64,000 nt of DNA, taken from an uncultured Porphyromonadaceae bacterium (GTDB lineage Bacteria > Bacteroidota > Bacteroidia > Bacteroidales > Muribaculaceae). The position numbers and the translations under genes are program-made. Below are positions 15,410 to 24,708 of this stretch, piece after piece; positions within the stretch are counted from its first letter, which is position 1, and every line of letters starts with the position of its first letter. Under the pieces are notes generated by a model that was not told the DNA's origin, searched no databases, and saw nothing but the letters and a program-made list of their open reading frames with translations. The stretch lies in the NCBI GenBank assembly GCA_947649495.1, contig CANSRU010000001.1, positions 366,837 to 430,836 on the forward strand, written 5' to 3'.

Positions 15410-16897
15410 CTATTCATCAGCCGTTTCATCAACAACGTCAGGGGCTGATTCCACCGGCACTTCTGCAACAGTGTCCTCTTCCGGTTCTGATTCTGCAACC
15501 ACCGGTTTGCCGGCGCTTTTCACCGTATCGGTCTTTACATCCTTTTTATGCTCGGCAGGAGTGGATGGGGCGGGCGTGAAACCCGATTGCGACAGATATT
15601 TGGTTATCTTTCCTGCTGCGGCCCCTGAATAAGCATTGAACACATTGAACACGGTAGCTATATCCGTTATCCCGTTGTCGGCCACATATTGTTTCAGATT
15701 CTTGGTGAAATAGCGGAAATCTATCACGTGCACCTCCTCAAACGAATAGAACATGTAGCCTGGAACGGCATTTCCATAACTGTCCTTTATTATTAGCAGG
15801 CGACGGCCGTTGTTGGTTCCTGTCTGCACCTTTGTCAGCTTCATGTCACCACCCATAAAGGTGCTGTAAGCTCCGCTGTTTCCATCCTTGAAATGATAGA
15901 AATATGGGCCTTTATGCGGCTTGCTCACGTTTGTTATATGATAGTCCTTGTTAAGTGTATATACTATATATGTGGTGTTGTAATCCACCGCCGAGGGCAC
16001 ATAATAATCGAAATCCTCAGGCGCATTCTTCACTGATATATCCTTTGAATAGCCGTACATGGAACCCACAAACCGCTTTACCGTGTGCTTGGTATAGGCA
16101 TCAAGCCCCCTGAATGGCACGCCTGCCGTTTTGGCAAGTTGCGCGGCGGCATAATATGCCCCCAATGGAGCCCAATGATGGTCAGTGCGCAGGTAAATAG
16201 GCTCACCGACATGCGCGGCAAGTGCCGAATAAGCATCGACCGGCCGCACACCCGAAAGCATCGACGCCACATGGTCTATGAACGGTTTCTGCGGGCGGGT
16301 ATGTTTCTTCGCGCTTTCGGGGCAATAGAATTCTATGGCCAGAGGCACCACCATGCTGTAGACATTCACACCGGGAAGCTCACTTTTAAGCCTGTTAAGC
16401 GCCGAAGCGTATGCCTTGCCGCCCGATGCACCGCCGCCAAACGCCATCAAAGCCCTGACATCATCGCCCGAGCCCACTATCATTATTCCCGCGTTGGCCA
16501 TCTTAGCCGTTCCATCCACCACCGGTATGGCTATCGAGTCGGCTGTTTCCTGCTCATCGCCATCGGCAATATCATCGTCACTCTCGGGAACAAACGGGTC
16601 GCCCTCGGCTGCAGTTGCATGAAATGTCACATTATTGCCGGTGCTGAGCTTCAAGGCATGGCGCAACTGCATGCTGAGCGACATGAAATCGTCGCGAAAC
16701 GGCTCGCTGTCGCTGAACCACGACGACAATTCGCCGGAATATGTATTATCAACCAATTTTTCGATTGTGAACTCCGGAAACTGAGCCAGATCGCGCTTCT
16801 CCAGTTCTGAATACCGGCTGCGGGGAAAACACAGCATAACCACCGTGAGCGCCACAAACGCCAGAGACACTATCGCTATATATATCTTGTGATGCAT
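15410..16897 (-). CDS. DHHW-family (AlgJ/AlgX-like) O-acetylation protein
   Basis: The 495-residue product has one N-terminal membrane anchor (KIYIAIVSLAFVALTVVMLCF) and a periplasmic domain. The RTDHHWAPLGAYYAA motif (Asp239-His240) defines the DHHW family related to AlgJ and AlgX, which transfer acetyl groups onto exopolysaccharide. KDSYGNAVPGY supplies a further conserved segment. Residues 90-130 form an acidic low-complexity insert, and the C-terminal 60 residues are Glu/Val/Pro-rich. The start was set at 16897 (MHHKIYIA), because the longer frame has no sensible signal. It is the last gene of a four-gene minus-strand operon with SGNH, MBOAT and a second DHHW protein. Confidence 0.85.
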   Translation of the reverse strand: MHHKIYIAIVSLAFVALTVVMLCFPRSRYSELEKRDLAQFPEFTIEKLVDNTYSGELSSWFSDSEPFRDDFMSLSMQLRHALKLSTGNNVTFHATAAEGDPFVPESDDDIADGDEQETADSIAIPVVDGTAKMANAGIMIVGSGDDVRALMAFGGGASGGKAYASALNRLKSELPGVNVYSMVVPLAIEFYCPESAKKHTRPQKPFIDHVASMLSGVRPVDAYSALAAHVGEPIYLRTDHHWAPLGAYYAAAQLAKTAGVPFRGLDAYTKHTVKRFVGSMYGYSKDISVKNAPEDFDYYVPSAVDYNTTYIVYTLNKDYHITNVSKPHKGPYFYHFKDGNSGAYSTFMGGDMKLTKVQTGTNNGRRLLIIKDSYGNAVPGYMFYSFEEVHVIDFRYFTKNLKQYVADNGITDIATVFNVFNAYSGAAAGKITKYLSQSGFTPAPSTPAEHKKDVKTDTVKSAGKPVVAESEPEEDTVAEVPVESAPDVVDETADE

Positions 16898-16919
16898 AAT
16901 GCTATATTTATATCTATGT

Positions 16920-18014
16920 TTACCTGTCGAGCATACGTGTAAGCCCCACTGCTGTAGAGGGGGTGTAGGCATGACTTATGTTATTGACAAACATTATGTC
17001 GGTTATTCCATTCTGCGCGGCATATTCCTTTATATTGCGGTTGAAATACCTGAAATCCACCACATGAATCTCCTCTACCGAAGCAAACAGGAAACTCGTC
17101 AGGGCATTGCCGAAACTATCCTTTATTATCATCAGTTTGCGTCCGTTGGGCACACCGGTTTGCACCTTTACCGTACGGGCATCACCACCCATAAACGTGC
17201 TGTAGGCGGCAACGCTGCCATCATTATAGTGCACGAAAAACTCCCCCTCCTTCGGCGGGTTCTCCCCTATCACACGCTGCTTCTTGCCAAGGCGATAGGT
17301 GATGTATGTCGTGGTATAGTCCACTCCCTGCGGCACATAGTACACAAACTCCTCAGGATGCCTCCTCACCGAGGCATCGCGCGAGAACCGGGCCATAGTG
17401 CCTACCCAGTCGTGCACCACCCGGGGCTCGTAATAATTCAACTGCAGGAACGGCAGCCCGGCTATACGGCAGAACTCCTCGGCCGCATAATATGCTCCAA
17501 GAGGGGCCCAATGATGGTCAGTGCGGGCATATATAGGCTCTCCGGCATGATCCCAGAGGGCGTCGTAGATATCTACCGGCACCACATCTCCATCGAGGTT
17601 ATCATATATCACATCTATGGCACGAGCCTGATCTATGGTACGTATCGGACTATCTTCCGGTTCATAGTAAGCTATGGCTATCGGAACCACCATGGAATAT
17701 ATGCGGACCGAATCATTAAACTCCCTACGGTAGCGGTTGATGGCCGCGGCATAATTCCCGCCATACACCGGAGCACCGCTGAACGTTGACATAGCCCTCA
17801 CCGTATATCCGGAATCCACCACTACTATACCGCGCGCACCTTTCCGCACCACCACCTCGGGGTCGGTGCATGGCTGCACATCGAGTGTGTCGGCGATATT
17901 TTCCACCACACTGTCTGTCTCCGCCTCGTCGGGATAGAAAGCCTGCGCATGTATAGCCGGTACACACATTAGAAACAGGAAGGCGGCATATATATTTCTT
18001 TTCATTCCAAGCAT
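16920..18014 (-). CDS. Second DHHW-family (AlgJ/AlgX-like) protein
   Basis: The 364-residue product has a cleavable signal peptide (MKRNIYAAFLFLMCVPAIHA). It is paralogous to the following gene: GGNYAAAINRYR, RTDHHWAPLGAYYAAEE (Asp166-His167) and KDSFGNALTSFLF align with its counterparts. It lacks the membrane anchor and acidic insert of its neighbour, so it is probably a soluble periplasmic or lipid-free partner. Starts at 18014 (MLGMKRN) and 18005 (MKRN) are both possible; 18005 leaves 12 nt after the MBOAT stop. Both sit directly downstream of the acyltransferase, as algJ follows algI. Confidence 0.85.
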   Translation of the reverse strand: MLGMKRNIYAAFLFLMCVPAIHAQAFYPDEAETDSVVENIADTLDVQPCTDPEVVVRKGARGIVVVDSGYTVRAMSTFSGAPVYGGNYAAAINRYRREFNDSVRIYSMVVPIAIAYYEPEDSPIRTIDQARAIDVIYDNLDGDVVPVDIYDALWDHAGEPIYARTDHHWAPLGAYYAAEEFCRIAGLPFLQLNYYEPRVVHDWVGTMARFSRDASVRRHPEEFVYYVPQGVDYTTTYITYRLGKKQRVIGENPPKEGEFFVHYNDGSVAAYSTFMGGDARTVKVQTGVPNGRKLMIIKDSFGNALTSFLFASVEEIHVVDFRYFNRNIKEYAAQNGITDIMFVNNISHAYTPSTAVGLTRMLDR

Positions 18015-18017
18015 AAA

Positions 18018-19469
18018 TCAGAAACGAGTGTATATGAACGGATTATTTGTGGCTCCGACAAGCAGTGCCACGCATGCCACAAGCAATACGACACTTACCG
18101 CGGCACGCCCCATAGCCAAAGTGGTATTACCCACCACTCCAAGTTTTCCGGCAATTTTATCGGCTGTGTTCTCCGCTATCGAACGCAATGGCATGCATAA
18201 CAGCAATGCCACTATCCATATCCAGAAATTGTCCATCAGGGCAGTTCGCTCCACAAGTCCGGAATCGGCCGGGGAGAAGCCGGCCATGGAGCTGAAAAGA
18301 AGCCCCATGGAATGGAAATCGTCGAAATAGAAAATACCCCATCCCACCACTATTATAAGCAGGCTGTAGAGATGCATAAACACCACAGGAACCTTATGCT
18401 GCACCGGAAGAATGTAACGTTTCTCTATCATCAGAATCAGACCGAAGTACAATCCCCACATTATAAAGTTCCAGCTTGCTCCATGCCACATTCCGGTAAG
18501 GAACCACACCGTAAGGATATTCAATGTCTGGTGGCGACGGTTGCCCCCCATAGGTATATAGGCATAGTCGCGGAAAAAACTTCCGAGCGACATGTGCCAC
18601 CTGCGCCAGAAATCGGTGATGGAACGGCTCACATACGGATGATTGAAATTCTCATTGAAGTGGAATCCAAGACAGCGCCCCATTCCAATGGCCATGTCGG
18701 AATATCCCGAGAAATCGAAATATATCTGCAATGTGAAAGCTATGATACCGATCCATGCTCCGGATGTAGAAAGATTGTCGATATTCTTCACCAGGAAAAG
18801 CTCGACAATTTCCGACATTATGTTGGCCACAATCACCTTTTTCGATAATCCTATAAGAAAACGGTACGACCCTTCGGCCACATCCCGGGCATTTACCCTG
18901 CGGTTATGAATCTCTTTGGCCACTGTACCGTATCTCACTATAGGCCCTGCTATAAGTTGCGGGAACATAGCTATATACAGCAGCAGGTCAAAATAATTTT
19001 TCAATGCGGGCGACTCTCTTCTATAGACATCCACGAGATATGAAATGGACTGGAACGTATAGAAACTGATACCTATGGGAAGCGCCAACCGAGGTACATC
19101 CACCTCCATCCCAAATCCGCCGAGAGTGTCGGCAAAAAATCCCAGATACTTGAACGTAGCCAATATGGCAAGGTCCAGGACCAGCCCTATGGCAAGCCAT
19201 ATCTTGGCTCCCCACGAACGGCAATGCGATATGCCCACTCCGGCCACATAGTTTATGAGCACGCACACGAGCATAAGGAATATATATACCGGCTCTCCCC
19301 ACGAGTAAAACAGCAGGGAAAAAAGCATCAGCACCACATTGCGCACCGTCATCGACGGATGCAGCGGATCGGTGGTCAGTTTGCGCTTATCTATAACAGC
19401 AGCTATCAGATAGGCTATTATAAAAGCGGGGATAAATACAAAAATAAAGAGCAAGTCGGAAAAGACCAT
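18018..19469 (-). CDS. MBOAT O-acyltransferase, AlgI-like
   Basis: This membrane-bound O-acyltransferase moves acetyl groups across the membrane for polysaccharide O-acetylation. The 483-residue protein has about ten to twelve membrane helices. Family marks are LPIGISFYTFQSISYLVDVYR, DFWRRWHMSLGSFFRDY with IPMGGNR, and the catalytic-histidine segment LTGMWHGASWNFIMWG. It starts 2 nt after the SGNH gene ends and is followed within 3 nt by the DHHW gene, so the four genes form one translation-coupled unit. The acceptor polymer is unknown; a capsule or exopolysaccharide is most likely. Confidence 0.92.
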   Translation of the reverse strand: MVFSDLLFIFVFIPAFIIAYLIAAVIDKRKLTTDPLHPSMTVRNVVLMLFSLLFYSWGEPVYIFLMLVCVLINYVAGVGISHCRSWGAKIWLAIGLVLDLAILATFKYLGFFADTLGGFGMEVDVPRLALPIGISFYTFQSISYLVDVYRRESPALKNYFDLLLYIAMFPQLIAGPIVRYGTVAKEIHNRRVNARDVAEGSYRFLIGLSKKVIVANIMSEIVELFLVKNIDNLSTSGAWIGIIAFTLQIYFDFSGYSDMAIGMGRCLGFHFNENFNHPYVSRSITDFWRRWHMSLGSFFRDYAYIPMGGNRRHQTLNILTVWFLTGMWHGASWNFIMWGLYFGLILMIEKRYILPVQHKVPVVFMHLYSLLIIVVGWGIFYFDDFHSMGLLFSSMAGFSPADSGLVERTALMDNFWIWIVALLLCMPLRSIAENTADKIAGKLGVVGNTTLAMGRAAVSVVLLVACVALLVGATNNPFIYTRF

Positions 19470-19471
19470 TG

Positions 19472-20266
19472 TTATCTCTTGTTGTTTATTAAATTATACT
19501 GTTCTATTATGTATCGGGCAAGCATTCTGGCTCCATATTCGTTGGTATGGTTGCCATCGTAGGTCGTGGCCGGGGAAGTAACACGTCCGTCTACTCCGCT
19601 TCCCTCATCCTGACGTATCACATCTACGCCAAGTTCCTTTCCACTCCGTTCTATTATATTGCCGGCGCGGGTAATGCGCGATTGAGGCACCGACTTCATG
19701 TGGAATGGCGTAAGAAGCACTATCCTCGCATCGGGATAGGATTTACGCAACAATGCACAGCAAAAGCCCACGGCCTCACCAAGCCTTACGACTTCAGACG
19801 GCTTCCTGACTGCCATCACAGAATCTGATGAAAAAGCATCCGTAAGAGACTCCAAAGCCCGCGGGCGCTTTTTTGTGAACCAGGCATCGTTTGCCCCTGC
19901 CGAGATGAATATAAGGGTAGGAACCGGTTGAATCCCCGCGGAGACATCCTGTGCCAAACGCACTATCTGGTTGTATATCACATTATCATCGCCTATCACA
20001 CCTATATTTTCTGATGGATTGGTTTTCGTACGGCCTGTGTTGGTCCATGTAGCCCCGCTGCGGGCATAGCTCCGGCATGATTCGGGCGCGTATTCCTTCA
20101 AGAACCAGTAGTTCCACCCGCGCGGTTTTGAGCAATCGTCGCCACCGATCCATGTATTGGAATCGCCAAGCATCACCACATGCTCACCGACGGGCCCGCC
20201 ACCCCCGGCAAGAGCCGGAAATACAGACAACACACATATCAGCAACGCAACGTATATTTTATTCAT
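19472..20266 (-). CDS. SGNH/GDSL-family hydrolase, secreted
   Basis: The 264-residue product starts with a signal peptide (MNKIYVALLICVLSVFPALA). It shows the SGNH blocks in order: VMLGDSNTW with nucleophile Ser36, ISAGANDAWF (block III) and a C-terminal YDGNHTNEYG carrying the Asp-x-x-His pair. As first gene of the O-acetylation operon it probably acts on the same polymer, either as an acetylesterase or as an acetyl-transfer partner like AlgX. The start at 20266 fits the perfect promoter at 20290-20321; the upstream ATG at 20320 would lie inside that promoter. Confidence 0.85.
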   Translation of the reverse strand: MNKIYVALLICVLSVFPALAGGGGPVGEHVVMLGDSNTWIGGDDCSKPRGWNYWFLKEYAPESCRSYARSGATWTNTGRTKTNPSENIGVIGDDNVIYNQIVRLAQDVSAGIQPVPTLIFISAGANDAWFTKKRPRALESLTDAFSSDSVMAVRKPSEVVRLGEAVGFCCALLRKSYPDARIVLLTPFHMKSVPQSRITRAGNIIERSGKELGVDVIRQDEGSGVDGRVTSPATTYDGNHTNEYGARMLARYIIEQYNLINNKR

Positions 20267-20289
20267 ATCAAGCACGATATTTTGGCTTG

Positions 20290-20321
20290 CAAAGGTAAGC
20301 CAATTTGAATTTGTGGACAAA
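20290..20321 (-). promoter_or_regulatory. Promoter of the O-acetylation operon
   Basis: Minus-strand TTTG (20321-20318), 20-nt spacer and TACCTTTG (20297-20290). It is a full match to the Bacteroidetes consensus, 24 nt upstream of the SGNH start codon. Confidence 0.85.
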
Positions 20322-20338
20322 CCTTAATATGCTTATTT

Positions 20339-20370
20339 TTTGATTAAACACGCGGAAAATATTAACTTTG
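20339..20370 (+). promoter_or_regulatory. Promoter of the GH29 gene
   Basis: TTTG (20339-20342), 20-nt spacer and TAACTTTG (20363-20370). It is a full consensus match, 24 nt upstream of the ATG at 20395, and divergent from the O-acetylation operon promoter with 17 nt between their -33 elements. Confidence 0.85.
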
Positions 20371-20394
20371 ACACGTACCATAAACTACATTGAC

Positions 20395-22158
20395 ATGAAA
20401 ACATCCATAGCCGCTATACTCTCGCTTGCCGCTCTCATGCCGCAGGCGCATGAAAAATACGTCAAGGAACTTACATTCCCGGAGGGGACAACCGCTCAGC
20501 AGAAAATAGATATGGCCTCGCGTCTTGTGCCCGATGAACGGCAACTAGCATGGCAGGACCGCGAACTCACAGCATTCCTTCATTTCGGCATGAACACATT
20601 CACCGGCCGCGAATGGGGCGATGGAAAAGAATCGCCCGCACTGTTCAATCCACTTTCGCTCGACACCGACCAATGGGTGCGTGTGCTGAAAGACGCCGGA
20701 TTCAAAATGGTGATTCTGACAGCCAAGCATCACGACGGCTTCTGCCTTTGGCCCACCGCCACAACATCCCACTCGGTAGCTTCGTCGCCCTGGCGCGATG
20801 GAGCGGGCGACGTGGTGGCCGACCTGCGGCGCTCATGCGACAAATATGGCATGAAACTCGGCATATACCTTTCGCCTTGGGACCGCAACGCCGATTGTTA
20901 CGGCGACTCCCCCCGCTACAATGATATGTTTGTGGCTCAGCTGACCGAGTTGCTGACAAATTATGGCAAAATTGACGAAGTGTGGTTTGACGGAGCGTGC
21001 GGCGAAGGCCCCAACGGTAAACGTCAGGAATACGACTGGCTTCGTTTCCGCAAAGTGATGAAAGACCTGCAACCCGATGCTGTGCTCGCCATTACCGGCG
21101 ACGATGTACGCTGGGTGGGCAATGAGGGCGGACGCGGACGCGAAACGGAATGGAGCGTCACCCCACTCGTGCCCAGCATCTATTCATACTCCGATTCCGT
21201 AAATAACGCACTTGGAATAGACGCTATTTCGAAAGACCTCGGTAGCCGTGAACTTGTGGAAAAAGCCGACAGACTTTACTGGTGGCCGTCGGAAGTGGAT
21301 GTCTCGATTCGTCCGGGATGGTTTTACCACGACGACCAGGAGCCTCACACCCTCGCCCAGCTTTCCGACATCTACCTCCAGTCGGTGGGACGCAACTCAG
21401 TGCTTCTCCTCAACATTCCTCCCGACCGCACCGGACGCATCAACAAGAAAGACGAGACCCGGCTCATGGAACTGCGCCGGTGGATTGACACCAACTTCTC
21501 GACAAACCTCATCAACTGTCCCGATTCGGCAATAAACGCAGTGATACTCGAAGAGGATATAACAAAAGGGCAACGGGTAGAGCGGTTTGAAGTCCTTGCC
21601 CTTACAGACTCCGTGTGGAAACCCGTGAGCCAAGGCACGACAATCGGTAAAAAACGCATATTGACATTCCCGGAAATCAAAGCCGACTCCCTGAAACTTA
21701 ACATTCTGTCGTCGCGCGGCACTCCGCACGCACGCCTGGCATCGGCCCACCATATCACCCGGCCGGGCGAGGTGAAGAAATTCAAATCCGCATATCCCAC
21801 GCTCACATCCGCCGACTGGAAACATAGCGTTTCTACCGGACGCACGCCGTCATATACCATCGACATGCTTTCACCGCAGACCGTAGCGGGATTCATCTAC
21901 ACGCCCCCTGTATCTGAAAAATCCACCGAGGGCGCGATGTTCAGATACCGTGTCGAAATCAGCACCGTGGGCAAGCGATGGCGTGAAGTTCCGGTAAACG
22001 GAGAGTTCGGCAACATCAAAGCCAACCCCATTCCGCAGCAGATAATTTTCGACCAACCGGTCAAAGCCCGGTTCATACGGATAACATGCACCGAGACAAC
22101 CGGACCGAAACTCAATCCAGCCGATAACCAGATAACCATTCTCGCCCCAAAGGAATAA
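20395..22158 (+). CDS. Alpha-L-fucosidase, GH29
   Basis: This 587-residue secreted glycosidase probably removes terminal L-fucose from host mucin or dietary glycans. The GH29 barrel starts near residue 50 with FLHFGMNTFTGREWG. It continues with ILTAKHHDGFCLWP, GIYLSPWDRN and KIDEVWFDGACGEG, where Asp199 is the predicted nucleophile. The early GREWG and the C-terminal discoidin-like beta domain (about 460-585) suggest the subfamily specific for linked fucose, which is inference. The start at 20395 (MKTSIAAILSLAALMPQAH) gives a signal peptide and fits the promoter. The YjbR gene begins 4 nt after it. Confidence 0.92.
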   Translation: MKTSIAAILSLAALMPQAHEKYVKELTFPEGTTAQQKIDMASRLVPDERQLAWQDRELTAFLHFGMNTFTGREWGDGKESPALFNPLSLDTDQWVRVLKDAGFKMVILTAKHHDGFCLWPTATTSHSVASSPWRDGAGDVVADLRRSCDKYGMKLGIYLSPWDRNADCYGDSPRYNDMFVAQLTELLTNYGKIDEVWFDGACGEGPNGKRQEYDWLRFRKVMKDLQPDAVLAITGDDVRWVGNEGGRGRETEWSVTPLVPSIYSYSDSVNNALGIDAISKDLGSRELVEKADRLYWWPSEVDVSIRPGWFYHDDQEPHTLAQLSDIYLQSVGRNSVLLLNIPPDRTGRINKKDETRLMELRRWIDTNFSTNLINCPDSAINAVILEEDITKGQRVERFEVLALTDSVWKPVSQGTTIGKKRILTFPEIKADSLKLNILSSRGTPHARLASAHHITRPGEVKKFKSAYPTLTSADWKHSVSTGRTPSYTIDMLSPQTVAGFIYTPPVSEKSTEGAMFRYRVEISTVGKRWREVPVNGEFGNIKANPIPQQIIFDQPVKARFIRITCTETTGPKLNPADNQITILAPKE

Positions 22159-22162
22159 TGAG

Positions 22163-22522
22163 ATGATGGACATCGAATCTTTCCGTGAATATTGTCTGTC
22201 GCTCGGAGACGTATCGGAGAAAATGCCGTTCGGCAAATTTGCACGGCGTTACGATTCTATCCTCGCATTCTATGTGTGCGGACACATGTTCTGTTTCATC
22301 GATATCGACAATTTCACGTGTGCCGACATCAAATCCACACCTGAAGAAATAGCTGAACTCCGCGCCAACCACACATCGCTCGGCAATCCCATAAACCGCA
22401 GTCTGCGTCACTGGATAAAGATTCATTTCGGCGGTGACATATCCACGGAGCAGCTTCTTCGTCTCGTGAAACGAGCCTATGACATAGTATTGAAGCAATA
22501 TTCACCACATCCAAAATCATAA
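22163..22522 (+). CDS. MmcQ/YjbR-family protein
   Basis: The 119-residue product matches the small MmcQ/YjbR family with the cyclin-like CyaY fold. It shows the N-terminal FREYCLSLGDVSEKMPFG, then FYVCGHMFCFIDID, and ends with HWIKIHFGGDISTEQLLRLVKRAYDIV. Proteins of this family have been suggested to bind DNA, but the physiological role is undefined. It starts 4 nt after the fucosidase stop codon and is probably co-transcribed. The alternative start one codon later is equally possible. No clear terminator separates it from the methylmalonyl-CoA operon. Confidence 0.85.
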   Translation: MMDIESFREYCLSLGDVSEKMPFGKFARRYDSILAFYVCGHMFCFIDIDNFTCADIKSTPEEIAELRANHTSLGNPINRSLRHWIKIHFGGDISTEQLLRLVKRAYDIVLKQYSPHPKS

Positions 22523-22591
22523 TTCCCCGCCATAGACCTGCCTGTGGCCAAACTTTAAGCACACTCGGGCACATTAATTAATAATATTTGC

Positions 22592-22599
22592 TAAATTTG
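22592..22599 (+). promoter_or_regulatory. Possible -7 element for the methylmalonyl-CoA operon
   Basis: TAAATTTG matches the -7 consensus, about 67 nt before the epimerase ATG. No good -33 TTTG is found at the expected distance, so support is partial. Confidence 0.4.
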
Positions 22600-22665
22600 C
22601 ACATTGATACGTGTGTGCATATCACAGACAATAAACATAAACCATAACATAAACATCAATTTACA

Positions 22666-23085
22666 ATGGACATTTCCCACATTGAACATGTTGGTATCGC
22701 CGTAACCTCTCTCGAGGAAGCGATTCCGTTCTACGAAAACATGCTTGGCCTTAAATGTTTTGCCATCGAAGAAGTTGCTGACCAGAAAGTCCGCACCGCA
22801 TTCTTCAAAGTCGGACAGACCAAAATCGAACTTCTCGAAGCCACTGCTGACGACAGCGCTATAGCCAAATTCATCGCCAACAACGGTGGCCGCGGAGGTA
22901 TACAGCACATAGCATTCGCTATAGAAGACGGTGTGGCCAACGCTCTTGCCGAAGTTGAGAGCAAAGGTGGCCGTCTCATCGACAAAGCCCCCCGCAAAGG
23001 TGCTGAAGGTCTTAACATCGCATTCCTTCACCCGAAATCGACCTGCGGCACACTCGTTGAACTCTGCGAGGACCCCAACAAATAA
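22666..23085 (+). CDS. mce: Methylmalonyl-CoA epimerase
   Basis: The enzyme interconverts (2R)- and (2S)-methylmalonyl-CoA in the succinate-to-propionate route. The 139-residue product is a VOC-fold protein. Its metal ligands are visible in HVGIAV (start), the central QHIAFAI and the C-terminal GTLVELCE. Its length and near-complete VOC pattern are normal. It is the first gene of the operon with the decarboxylase subunits, 44 nt upstream of the carboxyltransferase gene, which fixes its function by context. Confidence 0.95.
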   Translation: MDISHIEHVGIAVTSLEEAIPFYENMLGLKCFAIEEVADQKVRTAFFKVGQTKIELLEATADDSAIAKFIANNGGRGGIQHIAFAIEDGVANALAEVESKGGRLIDKAPRKGAEGLNIAFLHPKSTCGTLVELCEDPNK

Positions 23086-23129
23086 TCAAACTCACTCATT
23101 TTCGCATAACTGACTATTACTTACAAACA

Positions 23130-24683
23130 ATGAGTAACCAGCTTGAAAAAGTACAGGAGCTTATTGCCCTGCGCAATGAAGCCCGCCTTGGTGGCGGCGA
23201 GAAAGCCATCCAGAAGCAGCACGAACGCGGTAAATACACCGCCCGCGAACGTATAGCCCAACTCCTCGACGAAGGTTCGTTTGAGGAGATTGACATGTTT
23301 GTACGTCACCGCTGCCACAACTTCGGTCAAGAAAAGAAGAGCTTCCTTGGCGACGGTGTAGTAACCGGCTACGGAACTATCGACGGCCGTCTCGTCTACG
23401 TATTCGCACAAGACTTCACCGTGTTCGGTGGCTCTCTCAGCGAGACAATGGCTCAGAAAATCTGCAAAATCATGGATATGGCCATGAAGATGGGCGCCCC
23501 GGTAATCGGTCTCAACGACTCGGGTGGCGCACGTATCCAGGAAGGCATCAACGCTTTGGCCGGATATGCTGAGATTTTTCAGCGCAACATCCTCGCCTCA
23601 GGCGTAATTCCCCAGATATCAGCCATCCTCGGTCCCTGCGCCGGCGGTGCGGTATATTCACCCGCGCTCACCGACTTCACCATTATGACCAAGGGTATAT
23701 CCTACATGTTCCTCACCGGCCCGAAAGTGGTGAAAACCGTTACCGGCGAAGATGTGACCCAGGATGCACTCGGTGGCGCTGAAGTACACTCGTCGAAGAG
23801 CGGTGTGGCTCACTTCGCGGCCGAAGATGGAGAGGACTGCCTCAAAATCATACGCAAACTCTTCAGCTACATTCCTCAGAACAATCTTGAGGAACCCCCG
23901 TTGGTGGAATGCAACGACCCCATCGACCGTCTGGAGGATTCCCTCAACGACATAATCCCCGACTCCGCTACACGCCCCTACGACATGTACGAGGTAATCG
24001 GCGCTATAATCGACAATGGCGAATTCCTTGAAGTGCAGCGCAACTATGCCAAGAACCTCATAGTAGGTTTCGCCCGCTTCAACGGTCAGGCTGTAGGTAT
24101 CGTGGCCAATCAGCCCAAATATCTCGCAGGCGTGCTCGACAGCAACGCATCGCGCAAGGGCGCACGCTTCGTCCGTTTCTGCGACGCTTTCAACATTCCG
24201 TTGGTAACACTCGTCGATGTGCCCGGATTCCTCCCCGGCACCGGACAGGAATACAATGGTGTGATTCTCCATGGTGCGAAACTGCTTTACGCCTACGGCG
24301 AGGCTACCGTGCCCAAGGTGACAGTGACACTCCGCAAGAGCTACGGTGGCAGCCACATTGTGATGAGCTGTAAGCAGCTCCGCGGCGACATGAACTACGC
24401 ATGGCCCACAGCGGAAATCGCCGTGATGGGTGGCGCCGGCGCAGTGGAAGTGCTCTATGCCAAAGAAGCTAAAGCATCTGAAGATCCGGCTGCCGTGCTC
24501 AAAGAAAAGGAAGCAGAATACAACAAACTGTTCTGCAACCCCTACAATGCAGCACGCTATGGCTATATCGACGATGTAATTGAGCCCCGCAACACCCGCT
24601 TCCGCGTGATACGCGCTCTCCAGCAGCTCGCCACAAAGAAGGTGACCAACCCCGCCAAGAAGCACGGTAACATTCCATTATAA
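23130..24683 (+). CDS. mmdA: Methylmalonyl-CoA decarboxylase alpha subunit (carboxyltransferase)
   Basis: This 517-residue carboxyltransferase moves CO2 from methylmalonyl-CoA to the biotin carrier, giving propionyl-CoA. Family motifs are [33 protein letters not shown], the acyl-CoA loop [16 protein letters not shown] and the C-terminal [14 protein letters not shown] with [13 protein letters not shown]. The same family includes propionyl-CoA carboxylase beta subunits. Here the neighbouring Na+ pump subunits argue for the decarboxylase. Codon use is typical of a highly expressed gene. Confidence 0.93.
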   Translation: MSNQLEKVQELIALRNEARLGGGEKAIQKQHERGKYTARERIAQLLDEGSFEEIDMFVRHRCHNFGQEKKSFLGDGVVTGYGTIDGRLVYVFAQDFTVFGGSLSETMAQKICKIMDMAMKMGAPVIGLNDSGGARIQEGINALAGYAEIFQRNILASGVIPQISAILGPCAGGAVYSPALTDFTIMTKGISYMFLTGPKVVKTVTGEDVTQDALGGAEVHSSKSGVAHFAAEDGEDCLKIIRKLFSYIPQNNLEEPPLVECNDPIDRLEDSLNDIIPDSATRPYDMYEVIGAIIDNGEFLEVQRNYAKNLIVGFARFNGQAVGIVANQPKYLAGVLDSNASRKGARFVRFCDAFNIPLVTLVDVPGFLPGTGQEYNGVILHGAKLLYAYGEATVPKVTVTLRKSYGGSHIVMSCKQLRGDMNYAWPTAEIAVMGGAGAVEVLYAKEAKASEDPAAVLKEKEAEYNKLFCNPYNAARYGYIDDVIEPRNTRFRVIRALQQLATKKVTNPAKKHGNIPL

Positions 24684-24708
24684 TTTCAGTCAACGAGATT
24701 ACAAGTTT

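Noticed and set aside
23658-24665. 335-codon minus-strand open frame
   Set aside because: It is an antisense shadow of mmdA. Its His/Val/Gly-rich composition has no family features, and the plus-strand frame is unequivocal.
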